From: Streptomyces cinnabarinus
GTDB lineage: Bacteria > Actinomycetota > Actinomycetes > Streptomycetales > Streptomycetaceae
NCBI RefSeq assembly: GCF_027270315.1
Contig: NZ_CP114413.1
Span: 3,658,001-3,722,000, forward strand
Direction: 5' to 3'
Length of the DNA: 64,000 bases
Numbering within the stretch: the first letter of the stretch is position 1; each line of letters opens with the position of its first letter. This document shows positions 1 through 8,323 of this stretch, in pieces. The position numbers and the translations under genes are program-made. The notes beneath the pieces are model-generated. The model made no database searches and had not been told where the DNA came from. It saw only the letters and a program-made list of their open reading frames with translations.

Positions 1-3
1 CAT
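1..3 (-). CDS. Start codon of an off-window gene
   Basis: The first three bases read ATG on the minus strand, preceded on that strand by GGGGGACACC, a reasonable ribosome binding site. A gene therefore probably starts here and runs out of the window to the left. Nothing can be said about its product. A well-placed promoter motif lies about 30 bases upstream, which supports the call. Confidence 0.4.
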
Positions 4-35
4 GGTGTCCCCCGTTCGTGTCCCGACACCTCCGA

Positions 36-58
36 ACACTACGCCGCACCACTGACAA
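36..58 (-). promoter_or_regulatory. RecA-NDp (PafBC-type) DNA-damage promoter candidate
   Basis: On the minus strand the sequence reads TTGTCAGTG, eight bases, then TAGTGT. This fits the actinobacterial LexA-independent DNA-damage promoter motif tTGTCRgtg-N8-TAnnnT as I remember it. It lies just downstream of the molybdenum hydroxylase operon and just upstream of the ATG at 1-3, so it would drive the off-window gene with a leader of about 25 bases. Function is inferred from the motif and its position. Confidence 0.55.
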
Positions 59-73
59 CGCCCGCGCAGCGGC

Positions 74-2386
74 TCACGTGCCGCTCGTCACCACCGCCGC
101 CTGCGGACGGATCGGCAGCCGGTTCACCGGACGGCCCGTCGCCGCGCGCACCGCCGAGGCGATCGCCGCGGGGGAAGCCACCACCGGCACCGCGCTCACC
201 GCCTTCGCGCCGAACGGCGCCACCACGTCCCGTTCCTCCACCAGCTTCACGATCCTGATGTCCGGGGCGTCCAGGGCCGTTGGCAGGGCGTAGCCGGTCA
301 GGTCGGGATGCCGTATCGAGCCGCGGGCCGTGCGCAGGTTCTCCGTCAGCGCTATGCCGACGCCCTGCGTGACGCCCGCCTCGATCCGCGCCGCGAGCTG
401 AGCGGGGTTCAGCACCCGGCCCACGTCCTGGGCGAGCGCCAGCTCCACCACCCGGACCGAGCCCAGCTCGATGTCGACGTCCACGACCGCGCGGATCGCG
501 CAGAACGCCAGGCCCACGAAGGCGTCGCCCTGGCCGGCCTCGTCCAGCGGCTCGGTGGGGTGCGGGCGGCACTGCGCGGTCGCCCACAGCTCCTTGCCGT
601 CCATCGCCTCGGTGACGGTGGTCGACAGGACGCCGTCGTACGAGGTGATCTTTCCGTCGGTGATCTGGAGCAGCTCGGTGGACATACCGAACTTGTGCGC
701 GAGGGGCTGGAGCAGCTGGGTACGGACCATCTTCGCCGCGCGCTCCACCGCACCGCCCGACACCCAGGTGTGCCGGCCGCGGCAGCCCGGGCCCGCCGGG
801 GGCTGGTCGGTGTCGACCGGGGCGACATGGACCTCGTCGATGCCGAGGGTCTCCTGGACGATCTGGCGGGCCAGCGTGGCGAAGCCCTGGCCGGTCTCCA
901 CCGCCGCGCACAGGACCGTGGCGATGCCGTCCTGCACCTTGACCGTCGCCGTGGAGACCTCGTCGGCGCCCTCCGTGCCCAGCATGTGCACCATGCCGAG
1001 CCCGTAGCCCACGCCGCGGCGCACCGCGCCCGGTTCGCCCGCGCCCTCGGGCCCGCCGGGCAGCAGCCACTCGTCCTCGGGGGTGTCCTTGGGCAGCGGC
1101 GGCAACGGGAAGTCGCGCACCGCCTGGAGGAGTTCGGCGACCGGCGCCGGGCAGGTGACCGTCTGGCCGGTGGGCAGGACGTCGCCAGTGGCGAGCACAT
1201 TGCGCAGGCGCAGCTCGGCCGGGTCCACGCCGAGCTTCTTGGCCAGCTTGTCCATCTGCGCCTCGTAGGCGGCGGCGACCTGCATGGCGCCCTCGCCGCG
1301 GACATGTCCTGAGGGCGGGTTGTTGGTGCGGACCGCCCAGCCCTCGATGAAGGCGTTCGGCACGACATAGGGGCCGCAGGCGAAGGACACCGCGGCCGCC
1401 AGGGCCTCGGCGGAGGTGTCCGCGTACGCGCCCGCGTCCAGCAGGATCTGCGCCTCGACCTTGACCAGCTTGCCCTCGGCGTCCGCGTGGTGACGGTAGC
1501 GCAGGAGCGTCGGATGCCGGTGGACGTGGCCGAGGAAGGACTCCTCGCGGGTGGCCGTCAGCTTCACCGGGCAGCCGGTCTTCAGCGCCAGCAGGCCCAG
1601 CGGGAGCTGGAAGCCCTGGTCCTCGCGGTCGGCGGTGGCGCCGGGGACGCCGGTGACGACGATCTTCACGCGGTCGGGCGCGAGGCCGTAGCAGGCGGCG
1701 GCGGTGTCGCGGTCGCGGTGCGGGTCGGTGGAGGCGAGGTAGAGCTCCACCCCGCCGTCCGGGCGGGGCACGGCGAGTCCGGCCTCGGCCCCGATGGGCG
1801 CCGGGTCCTGGCGGCCGATGCGGTACAGGCCCTCGACGACGATCTCGGCGGCCGCGTCGGGGTCGCCGTGGCGCAGCGGGATGTGCCGGATCAGGTTGCC
1901 GTCGGGGTGCAGCGGCTCGGCCTCGAAGGCCTGCTCGGGGTCGGTGACCGGGTCGAGGACCTCGTACTCGACGATGACCGCCGCGGCGGCCATCCGCGCG
2001 GTGTCGGGGTGGTCGGCGGCGACGGCGGCGATGGGCTCGCCGTGGTGGCGTACCACCTCGGAGGCGAACACCGGCCGGTCGGCGGTGCCGCGGCCGTGCA
2101 CCGGGGTGCCGGGGACGTCCTCGTGGGTGACGACGGCGCGGACGCCGGGCATCTCCCGCGCGTGGGTGGTGTCGATCGACACGATGCGCGCGTGCGCGTG
2201 CGGCGAGCGCAGCACGGCCGCCCACAGCAGGCCCTCGGCCCACAGGTCGGCGGCGTAGGGGAAGGTGCCCTCGGTCTTGGCGCGGGCGTCGGCGGCCGGC
2301 AGCGAGACACCGAGGCCGTGCGGAATCGGCTCGGGGGCGGGGGCGGCCTCCGCGGCAGTGGGCGCGGTGACGGCGTCGTTGCTCAC
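74..2386 (-). CDS. Xanthine dehydrogenase-family molybdopterin-binding subunit, catalytic Glu apparently missing
   Basis: This is the large molybdenum cofactor subunit of a three-subunit molybdenum hydroxylase (770 aa, usual length for XdhB/CoxL-type chains). Visible family features are an N-terminal a/b hammerhead domain (about residues 25-135), RGEGAMQ in the first cofactor domain, and ETGQGF in the second. Near the C-terminus the family normally has a glutamate that acts as the catalytic base, in a context like AKAVGEPP. Here the segment reads AKAVSAVP, so Ser731-Ala732 replace Gly-Glu. The GTG start overlaps the stop of the Fe-S subunit gene (GTGA) and has a GGAGG site. It is the last gene of the operon. 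Fold and partners are clear; substrate and activity are not. Confidence 0.85.
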   Translation of the reverse strand: MSNDAVTAPTAAEAAPAPEPIPHGLGVSLPAADARAKTEGTFPYAADLWAEGLLWAAVLRSPHAHARIVSIDTTHAREMPGVRAVVTHEDVPGTPVHGRGTADRPVFASEVVRHHGEPIAAVAADHPDTARMAAAAVIVEYEVLDPVTDPEQAFEAEPLHPDGNLIRHIPLRHGDPDAAAEIVVEGLYRIGRQDPAPIGAEAGLAVPRPDGGVELYLASTDPHRDRDTAAACYGLAPDRVKIVVTGVPGATADREDQGFQLPLGLLALKTGCPVKLTATREESFLGHVHRHPTLLRYRHHADAEGKLVKVEAQILLDAGAYADTSAEALAAAVSFACGPYVVPNAFIEGWAVRTNNPPSGHVRGEGAMQVAAAYEAQMDKLAKKLGVDPAELRLRNVLATGDVLPTGQTVTCPAPVAELLQAVRDFPLPPLPKDTPEDEWLLPGGPEGAGEPGAVRRGVGYGLGMVHMLGTEGADEVSTATVKVQDGIATVLCAAVETGQGFATLARQIVQETLGIDEVHVAPVDTDQPPAGPGCRGRHTWVSGGAVERAAKMVRTQLLQPLAHKFGMSTELLQITDGKITSYDGVLSTTVTEAMDGKELWATAQCRPHPTEPLDEAGQGDAFVGLAFCAIRAVVDVDIELGSVRVVELALAQDVGRVLNPAQLAARIEAGVTQGVGIALTENLRTARGSIRHPDLTGYALPTALDAPDIRIVKLVEERDVVAPFGAKAVSAVPVVASPAAIASAVRAATGRPVNRLPIRPQAAVVTSGT

Positions 2387-3843
2387 GCCTGGCCTCCGTC
2401 CTGGCCGTACGGCTGGTCATGCGGGGTGGTGGGGTCCAGGGCGGACGGGTGGACGCCGCCGGCTCCCGGGCCCGCCTGATGCGGGATGCGGGCCTCGTCC
2501 GGGTCCGCCTCGGCGTCGGCCCCGCTGTGCGCCTCGCGTTCGGCGACGACCTCCTTGACGGCCTCGACGACCCCGCGGTAGCCGGAGCAGCGGCACAGGT
2601 TGCCGCAGAGCGCCTGGCGGGTCTCCAGCTCGGTCGGGGCGGGGTTGCCCTCCAGGAGATCGTGCACGGTCATCGCCATGCCGGGCACGCAGAAGCCGCA
2701 CTGGACGGCGCCGCACCGGGCGAGCGCGCGCTGCACGTCGGAGGGCTGTCCGTCGACGGCGAGGCCCTCGACGGTACGCACCTCGGCGCCGGCCGCGGTC
2801 ACGGCGGGCACCAGGCAGGAGGCGACGAGCCGTCCGTCGACCTGGACGTTGCAGGCCCCGCACTCGCCCTGCGAGCAGCCGTCCTTGGCACCCGCGAGCC
2901 CGAGCCGCTCGCGCAGCACGTACAGCAGCGACTCGCCGATCCAGGCGTCGGTGACGGGCCGGTCGGCGCCGTTGACCCGCAAGACGTAGGAGGCGAGGGG
3001 GTGTTCCTCGCCGGTCATCGAGGACGACTCCGCGGCGTCCTCGTCCGGCCCGGCCACGGCGCCCTCGGCGGCCTCCTCGGCCTCCCGGGCGCCCTCGTCG
3101 GCCCCGTCCGCCTCAGGGGCCTCCACAGCGCCCTGAGAGGCGTCCTCAGGGGTCTCGGGGGCCTCGGCCTCGTCAGGTGCCGCGGGCGGCTCCGACACGG
3201 CCGGGGCGGCGTCGGCGGGCCCGTGCGCGTCGGCCGGGCGTCCCCAGGGCTCGCCGATCGCCTGGGCCGGCTGACCCGGCTGGGTCGGCCCGCCCGGCTC
3301 CGTCGGCTGGGCCGCCCAGGGTGCGGCCGCGCCGCCGGGCAGGGTGGCGGGCGGGTTGCCGCCCCACTGCTCGACCAGCGCCGAGGTGGTGAACTCGCCC
3401 GATTCGTCCGGAAGGTCGCCGTCCGCGACGGGGATCGACCACTGGCCCGTGACGTCGTGTCCGGGCGCCGGTCCGTCGGCCTGGGCGTCCTCGAAGTTCC
3501 ACTGTCCGGTGGCGCCGGGGCTGTACGTGAACCGGTCGTTGCCGGTCTCCTCGGGGCCGGTGCCCGCCTCGGGCCACTGGACGCCGCCCGCGGGCATCGC
3601 CCAGCTGCCGGTGGCCGCCGGGTCGGTGCCCGCGGTGGTGGCGGGCGTGACCGTTATGGGCGGGGGCACATAGCCGTGCCCGGGCGCGGCCAGCGGGCTG
3701 TCGGTGGAGGCCAGCAGGGCGTCGATCCCGCCCTCGGGAAGCTTGACGAAGGCGGTGGCGCCGTCGTCGTAGTCGCCCTGGGGCAGCGGGTCCCAGCGGC
3801 TCGCGCCCTGCGGGGCGCCCTCTCCTTGCCGGTCGTCGGTCAC
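2383..3843 (-). CDS. [2Fe-2S] subunit of molybdenum hydroxylase with long disordered N-terminal extension
   Basis: This is the electron-transfer subunit (486 aa), about three times the usual 150-170 aa of CoxS/XdhC-type chains. The C-terminal part (about residues 281-440) has the plant-type ferredoxin cluster (GCSQGECGAC) and the second cluster domain (CGFC, CGNLCRC). The first 280 residues are acidic, rich in Ala/Pro/Glu, and contain three TG-x-W motifs (TGSW at 78, TGQW at 112 and 132). The chosen GTG start overlaps the stop of the FAD subunit gene by four bases, as in a coupled operon. An ATG at 3018 would give a normal-sized ferredoxin chain, but it has no ribosome binding site and the long upstream frame is open. 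Confidence 0.85.
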   Translation of the reverse strand: MTDDRQGEGAPQGASRWDPLPQGDYDDGATAFVKLPEGGIDALLASTDSPLAAPGHGYVPPPITVTPATTAGTDPAATGSWAMPAGGVQWPEAGTGPEETGNDRFTYSPGATGQWNFEDAQADGPAPGHDVTGQWSIPVADGDLPDESGEFTTSALVEQWGGNPPATLPGGAAAPWAAQPTEPGGPTQPGQPAQAIGEPWGRPADAHGPADAAPAVSEPPAAPDEAEAPETPEDASQGAVEAPEADGADEGAREAEEAAEGAVAGPDEDAAESSSMTGEEHPLASYVLRVNGADRPVTDAWIGESLLYVLRERLGLAGAKDGCSQGECGACNVQVDGRLVASCLVPAVTAAGAEVRTVEGLAVDGQPSDVQRALARCGAVQCGFCVPGMAMTVHDLLEGNPAPTELETRQALCGNLCRCSGYRGVVEAVKEVVAEREAHSGADAEADPDEARIPHQAGPGAGGVHPSALDPTTPHDQPYGQDGGQA

Positions 3844-4733
3844 GACAGCGCCCTCCCCAGTGCTCGTCGGGCCAGCGCGGCGACGGTGCGCCGCAGATGC
3901 AGTACGGCGGGCGGCAGCGGTTCCACGGAGCCGTCCTCGGCCGGCACGGGGTCGGGGATGCAGGCCGCGGCGACGTACTCGCCGAAGGCGGCCAGCGCCT
4001 CCGGGACGATGGCGCGGTCGTTGTCCCAGTCGATCAGCTGCGCGACCCACTGCTCGGCCTCCAGGGGCCGCAGCGGCATCGGCGCTATGGCGCCCACGGC
4101 GCACCGCACACCCCGCCGCGCGGGGTCGAGGACCAGCGCCACGGAGGCCATGGCGCGTCCGGGTCCGGTCCGGCCGGTCGCCTTGAGGAAGACCTGGGGG
4201 GCGTGCAGCAGCGGCACGCGCACGTAGCCGATGAGTTCGCCGGGCCGCAGCATCTCCACTCCGGCCAGCAGGTGCGACACCGGGATCTCCCCGCGGGCGC
4301 CGCCCGGGCCCGCGATGATCAGCGTCGCCTCCAGGGCGGCCAGCACCGGCAGCGCGTCGCCCGTGGGGGCGGCGCCGGCGATGTTGCCGCCCAGGGTGCC
4401 GGCGTTGCGGATCTGCGGCGGGCCCGCGGCGCGCGCGGACGCGGCGAGCGCCGGGATCAGGGCGGCGAAGTCGGGGCGGCCCATGCGTGCGTGGGTGAGT
4501 CCGGCCCCGAGCAGGGCGTGCCCGTCCTGGTACTGCCAGCCGCGGATCTCGCTGATCCGGCCCAGGCCGACCAGCGCGGCCGGCCGGAGCTGCCCGGAGT
4601 TGACGGCGGCCATCAGATCGGTGCCGCCGGCCACCGGAACGGCGGCCGGCATGGCGGTGAGCGCCGCCACGGCCTCGTCCAGCGTCGTGGGCAGCGTGAC
4701 GGCCTGCGCCGCCTGCGGTGCGTGCGTGGTCAA
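3840..4733 (-). CDS. FAD-binding (CoxM-type) subunit of molybdenum hydroxylase
   Basis: This is the medium flavin subunit, first gene of the three-gene operon FAD - Fe-S - molybdopterin. The protein starts with an FAD_binding_5 domain containing VAGGTDLMAAVNSGQLRP (pyrophosphate-binding loop) and IRNAGTLGGNIAGAAP (FAD contact), followed by a CO_deh_flav_C domain. I chose the TTG start at 4733 (297 aa, normal for the family), which has a GGGAAGGGG stretch upstream. An in-frame upstream start at 4823 would add 30 residues unlike the family N-terminus. It passes electrons between the Fe-S clusters and an acceptor, by analogy with CO dehydrogenase and xanthine dehydrogenase. Confidence 0.85.
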   Translation of the reverse strand: MTTHAPQAAQAVTLPTTLDEAVAALTAMPAAVPVAGGTDLMAAVNSGQLRPAALVGLGRISEIRGWQYQDGHALLGAGLTHARMGRPDFAALIPALAASARAAGPPQIRNAGTLGGNIAGAAPTGDALPVLAALEATLIIAGPGGARGEIPVSHLLAGVEMLRPGELIGYVRVPLLHAPQVFLKATGRTGPGRAMASVALVLDPARRGVRCAVGAIAPMPLRPLEAEQWVAQLIDWDNDRAIVPEALAAFGEYVAAACIPDPVPAEDGSVEPLPPAVLHLRRTVAALARRALGRALS

Positions 4734-4957
4734 ACCGGCTGCCCCTTCCCGCTGCCCCACCTGGTCCCACCTGTTGCTGCCGTACGGTACGTGCTGACAG
4801 GGCGGACGTGGCAACTCTGGCACATCTTCGTGGGGCCCGAACGCGGGGGTCCGCTAGGAGGCATTCGCCCACTTCACCGGGGAGATGGTCCGTTTTCGTA
4901 CGGCTTCACCGGTGCGCGTGAATTGCCTCTCTTCGGTGACCCTGCCGGTTTTCTCCA

Positions 4958-6589
4958 CTACCTGTTCGGGGGCGCTCCTTCCAGCGGGCGGCCGAGCACT
5001 CCGGGGCGCCGCTGCCACGGGAGCGGCCCGGCGGGCGGGCGGTAGCCGACGCCCAGGGCGTCCAGGCGGGCGTAGTGGGCCGTCATCCGGCGCTCGAAGT
5101 CGGCGAAGTCCCGCTGGTCGGGGGCGGGCAGACGACTCCAGGCCACTTCGGCGAAGGCCGACAGACGCGGGAACGTCTGGTAGTCCACCCGCGCGGGGCT
5201 CTCCATCACCTCGGTCCACACATTGGCCTGCGTCCCGATGACGTGCGGTGCCTCCTCCGGGGTCAGATCGGCTGGAACGGGCTCGAACCGGTAGACGTCC
5301 TCCAGGGTGCGGACGTAGCCGATGGGGACCGGCTCCTCCTCGCCCGCGGCCTGGCGGTGGTCCAAGTACACGTACTGCTCGGGACACATGACGACGTCGT
5401 GGCCGGCCCGCGCGGCGGCGATCCCGCCCGCGTATCCGCGCCAGGAGGACACCGCCGCGCCCTTGGCGAGGCCGCCCTCCAGGATCTCGTCCCAGCCGAT
5501 GAGGCGGCGGCCGCGTTCGGAGAGCCACTCGTCGAAGTGGGCGATGAACCACGCCTGGAGTTCGTCCTCGTCGGCGAGTCCGAGTTCCCGGATGCGCGCC
5601 TGTGCCGTCGGTGACCGCCGCCACTGGTCCTTCGGGCATTCGTCGCCGCCGACATGGATGAACTCCGAGGGGAACAGACCGAGGAGTTCCTCGAACACCC
5701 CCTCGTAGAAGCGCAGGGTGTTGTCAGTGGGGGCGAGTACGTTGGCGGAGATTCCCCAGTTGTCCCAGACGGTCAGGGAGGTGGTGTCGATGACGTCGGT
5801 GTTGCCGAGTTCCGGGTACGCGGCGATGGCGGCCTGCGAGTGGCCGGGTACGTCGATTTCGGGGACGACGGTGATATGCCGCTCGGCGGCGTAGGCGACG
5901 ATCTCGCGGATGTCGTCCTGGGTGTAGTGGCCACCGTGCGGCTTCTCCTCCCACAGCTCGGAGGCGCGGTGGCCGAATTTCGTGCGCGCCCGCCAGGATC
6001 CGGCCGCGGTGAGCCGGGGGTACTTCTTGATCTCGACGCGCCAGCCCTGATCGTCGGTCAAGTGGAAGTGGAGGACGTTGAGTTTGTGCGCGGCCATCAG
6101 GTCCAGGTAGCGCAGCACCTGGTCCTTGGGCAGGAAGTGCCGGGCGACGTCGAGCATGAGGCCGCGCCAGCGGAAGCGGGGCGCGTCCGCGATGGTCTGG
6201 TGCGGGACGCCGTAGGAGATCCCCGGTCGCACCGGCGCCTTGCGGAAGGCGTCGGGTCCGAGGAGCTGACGCAGTGTCTGCGCGCCCCAGAAGACACCGG
6301 CCGCGTCGCCGCCACGGATCTCGATGCCCTGGTCGGCGACGACGGTGAGCCGGTACCCCTCGGGCTCCAGGCCGGCGTCGACGACCAGCCGCAGGGCGTT
6401 CCGGGCGTCCTCAGGACCGGGGCGCAGCGGCAGGCCGAGGGCCTGGCCCAGCGTGGCCCGCAGCCAGCGTTCCGTGCTGCCGGTGCCGGGCGCGGCCCAC
6501 AGGGTGGTGCTCTCCTCCAGGGAGAACCCGCACCGGCCGGGCCCCTCGATCACACGGGGCGCCGGAATCAGTTCCGTCGGTGAAGTCAC
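4958..6589 (-). CDS. Beta-N-acetylhexosaminidase (GH20)
   Basis: 543 aa, with an N-terminal GH20b domain (about residues 10-130) and a GH20 barrel. The catalytic Asp-Glu pair is in HVGGDECP, and HFHLTDDQGW is the typical strand and active-site segment. It removes terminal GlcNAc or GalNAc from chito-oligosaccharides or similar glycans. No signal peptide is visible, so it probably acts in the cytoplasm on imported oligosaccharides. The GTG start has an AAGGA site and begins one base after the stop of the ABC permease gene, so it is the last gene of the importer operon. This suggests the importer carries an aminosugar-containing oligosaccharide. Confidence 0.93.
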   Translation of the reverse strand: MTSPTELIPAPRVIEGPGRCGFSLEESTTLWAAPGTGSTERWLRATLGQALGLPLRPGPEDARNALRLVVDAGLEPEGYRLTVVADQGIEIRGGDAAGVFWGAQTLRQLLGPDAFRKAPVRPGISYGVPHQTIADAPRFRWRGLMLDVARHFLPKDQVLRYLDLMAAHKLNVLHFHLTDDQGWRVEIKKYPRLTAAGSWRARTKFGHRASELWEEKPHGGHYTQDDIREIVAYAAERHITVVPEIDVPGHSQAAIAAYPELGNTDVIDTTSLTVWDNWGISANVLAPTDNTLRFYEGVFEELLGLFPSEFIHVGGDECPKDQWRRSPTAQARIRELGLADEDELQAWFIAHFDEWLSERGRRLIGWDEILEGGLAKGAAVSSWRGYAGGIAAARAGHDVVMCPEQYVYLDHRQAAGEEEPVPIGYVRTLEDVYRFEPVPADLTPEEAPHVIGTQANVWTEVMESPARVDYQTFPRLSAFAEVAWSRLPAPDQRDFADFERRMTAHYARLDALGVGYRPPAGPLPWQRRPGVLGRPLEGAPPNR

Positions 6590-6590
6590 G

Positions 6591-7436
6591 TCAGTCCTTA
6601 ACCGCTCCGCCCAGTCCCGAGACCAGGCGTCGCTGCACGAGTACGAAGAACACCAGCACCGGAATCGTCATCACCGTCGAGGCGGCCATCACACCGCCCC
6701 AGTCCGGCTCGTCCGGCTTGTAGAAGACCAGCAGCGCCATCGGCAGCGTCGACTGCGAAGTGTCGCTGATGATGAACGACTTGGCGAAGAGGAAGTCGTT
6801 CCAGGCCGAGATGAAGGAAAAGACGCTCGTGGCGACCAACCCGGGCAGCACGAGCGGGAAAAGGATCTGCCACAGGAATCGCGCCCGGCTCGCCCCGTCG
6901 AGGTACGCGGCCTCCTCCAGAGCCTCCGGAACCGCTTTCACGAAACCGCGCAGCATCCAGATCGCGAACGGCAGCGAGAAGGCGATGTGGGGCAGGATCA
7001 GCGAGCCCAGGGTGTTGAGCTGACCGGCGTCCCGCATGAGGAAGAACAAGGGGATCGTGAGGGCTTCCACGGGCACCATCTGGGCCACCAGAAACATGAT
7101 CAGCAAGGTGGTTCGGAAGCGGAAGCGGAATCGGGTCACGGCGGTCGCCGCGAGAAACGCGATGAGCGCCGAGGCGACCACCACCGAGCCCGCGACAACA
7201 AGGCTGTTGACGAAATACCGACCAAATTCCTGCTGCTCGAACACGCGCCGAAAGGAGTCCAGCGAGGGCGCCGTCGTCCAGGGCCGCGCCTCGGTCGACT
7301 CGATCTCGCCGGCCGGTTTGAAGGCGCTGAGCACCATCCAGTACAGCGGGAAGGCGACGACCGCCGCGATCAGCAGCGCGGTCACTTCCGCGGCGAACCG
7401 CCACGGGCGGGCCACAAGGCCCCGAAGAAGATTCAC
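6591..7436 (-). CDS. ABC sugar transporter permease (MalG-type)
   Basis: 281 aa integral membrane protein of the carbohydrate importer family CUT1. About six membrane segments are visible, and the EAA loop reads EEAAYLDGASRARFLWQILF near residue 190. It pairs with the permease encoded upstream; the GTG start overlaps that gene's stop by four bases. No ATPase gene is nearby, as is usual for Streptomyces CUT1 importers, which share the MsiK ATPase encoded elsewhere (family knowledge). Confidence 0.93.
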   Translation of the reverse strand: MNLLRGLVARPWRFAAEVTALLIAAVVAFPLYWMVLSAFKPAGEIESTEARPWTTAPSLDSFRRVFEQQEFGRYFVNSLVVAGSVVVASALIAFLAATAVTRFRFRFRTTLLIMFLVAQMVPVEALTIPLFFLMRDAGQLNTLGSLILPHIAFSLPFAIWMLRGFVKAVPEALEEAAYLDGASRARFLWQILFPLVLPGLVATSVFSFISAWNDFLFAKSFIISDTSQSTLPMALLVFYKPDEPDWGGVMAASTVMTIPVLVFFVLVQRRLVSGLGGAVKD

Positions 7437-8323
7437 AGCTCCTCCCCCTGGCGGCGCAGCAGTCGCAGGTACCCGAGCGTCACCGCGAGCAGGATCAGCA
7501 GCATCACGATGCCGATCGCCGAGCCGAGGCTGTACTGCGAGGAGGCGAACGCCTTCTGGTAGGCGTACACGTTGAGGACCAGGTTCTGGCCCGCGATGCC
7601 GCCGCCGTTGGTCATGACGTAGATCTGGGTGAACACCTTGAAGTCCCAGATGACGGACTGGATGGTGACGACGACGAGGATCGGCCGCAGCATCGGCGCG
7701 AGCACCGAGCGCCAGATCCGCCACTGCGAGGCGCCGTCCAGCGCGGCGGCCTCCAGCACCTCGCCGGGCACGGCCCGGATCCCGGCGTAGACGGTGACCA
7801 TCACGAACGGGAAGGAGCACCACACCACTTCGAGCAGGACGAGGAAGAAGGCGCTGAACCTTCCGTACGTCCAGGAGTGGTCGCCGAGGCCCAGCACGCG
7901 GTTCACGGGCCCGAAGTCGGCGTCGAACAGGAACAGCCACACGGTCGATCCGGTGACGGCCGGGGTGGCCCAGGCCCCGAGCGCCGCCAGCATCAGCGCG
8001 AGCCGCGGCACGGCCCGCACCCGGGTGAGCAGCACGGCGAGCGCGCACCCGACGCCGAGCGTCGACACCACACAGGCGGCCGCGAACACCACGGTCGCCA
8101 GCAGGACTTCCCAGAACTGGGAGTCCCCGAACAGCTCGGCGTAGTTCCCGAACCCCTCGAAGGTGGCCGGCTCCCCGCCACTGACCTGGGCCTGGGTGTA
8201 GTGGAAGAGGGAGATCAGCCCGAGCTGGTAGATGGGGTAGGCGAGGAGTCCGCCGAGGACGACGAGAGCGGGGGCGAGATAGAGCCAGGGAGTCCAGGTC
8301 TTGCGGTGGGTCACCGAGGTCAC
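7433..8323 (-). CDS. ABC sugar transporter permease (MalF-type)
   Basis: 296 aa inner-membrane permease, the first permease of the CUT1 importer. A first membrane helix lies at about residues 12-34 and the EAA loop reads EAAALDGASQWRIWRSVLAP. The GTG start overlaps the stop of the solute-binding lipoprotein gene (GTGA), so it is translationally coupled. The gene order, binding protein - MalF - MalG - hexosaminidase, supports uptake and cytoplasmic cleavage of an aminosugar oligomer. Confidence 0.93.
   Translation of the reverse strand: MTSVTHRKTWTPWLYLAPALVVLGGLLAYPIYQLGLISLFHYTQAQVSGGEPATFEGFGNYAELFGDSQFWEVLLATVVFAAACVVSTLGVGCALAVLLTRVRAVPRLALMLAALGAWATPAVTGSTVWLFLFDADFGPVNRVLGLGDHSWTYGRFSAFFLVLLEVVWCSFPFVMVTVYAGIRAVPGEVLEAAALDGASQWRIWRSVLAPMLRPILVVVTIQSVIWDFKVFTQIYVMTNGGGIAGQNLVLNVYAYQKAFASSQYSLGSAIGIVMLLILLAVTLGYLRLLRRQGEEL

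Noticed and set aside
39..2420. 793-aa open frame antisense-shifted over the molybdenum hydroxylase gene
   Set aside because: It is Arg/Gly/Pro-rich shadow sequence in another frame of a real gene, as are most long open frames in this high-GC DNA.
2383..4872. 829-aa frame joining the Fe-S subunit with upstream sequence
   Set aside because: The part upstream of the GTG at 3843 is a shadow of the FAD subunit gene; the GTGA overlap marks the true start.
4885..5241. 118-aa plus-strand open frame before the hexosaminidase end
   Set aside because: Overlaps the hexosaminidase 3' end on the other strand, with no family features or ribosome binding site.
5721..5743. Exact RecA-NDp promoter match on the plus strand (TTGTCAGTG-N8-TACGTT)
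   Set aside because: It lies inside the hexosaminidase coding sequence, antisense to it, with no plus-strand gene downstream. It shows that the motif can occur by chance.
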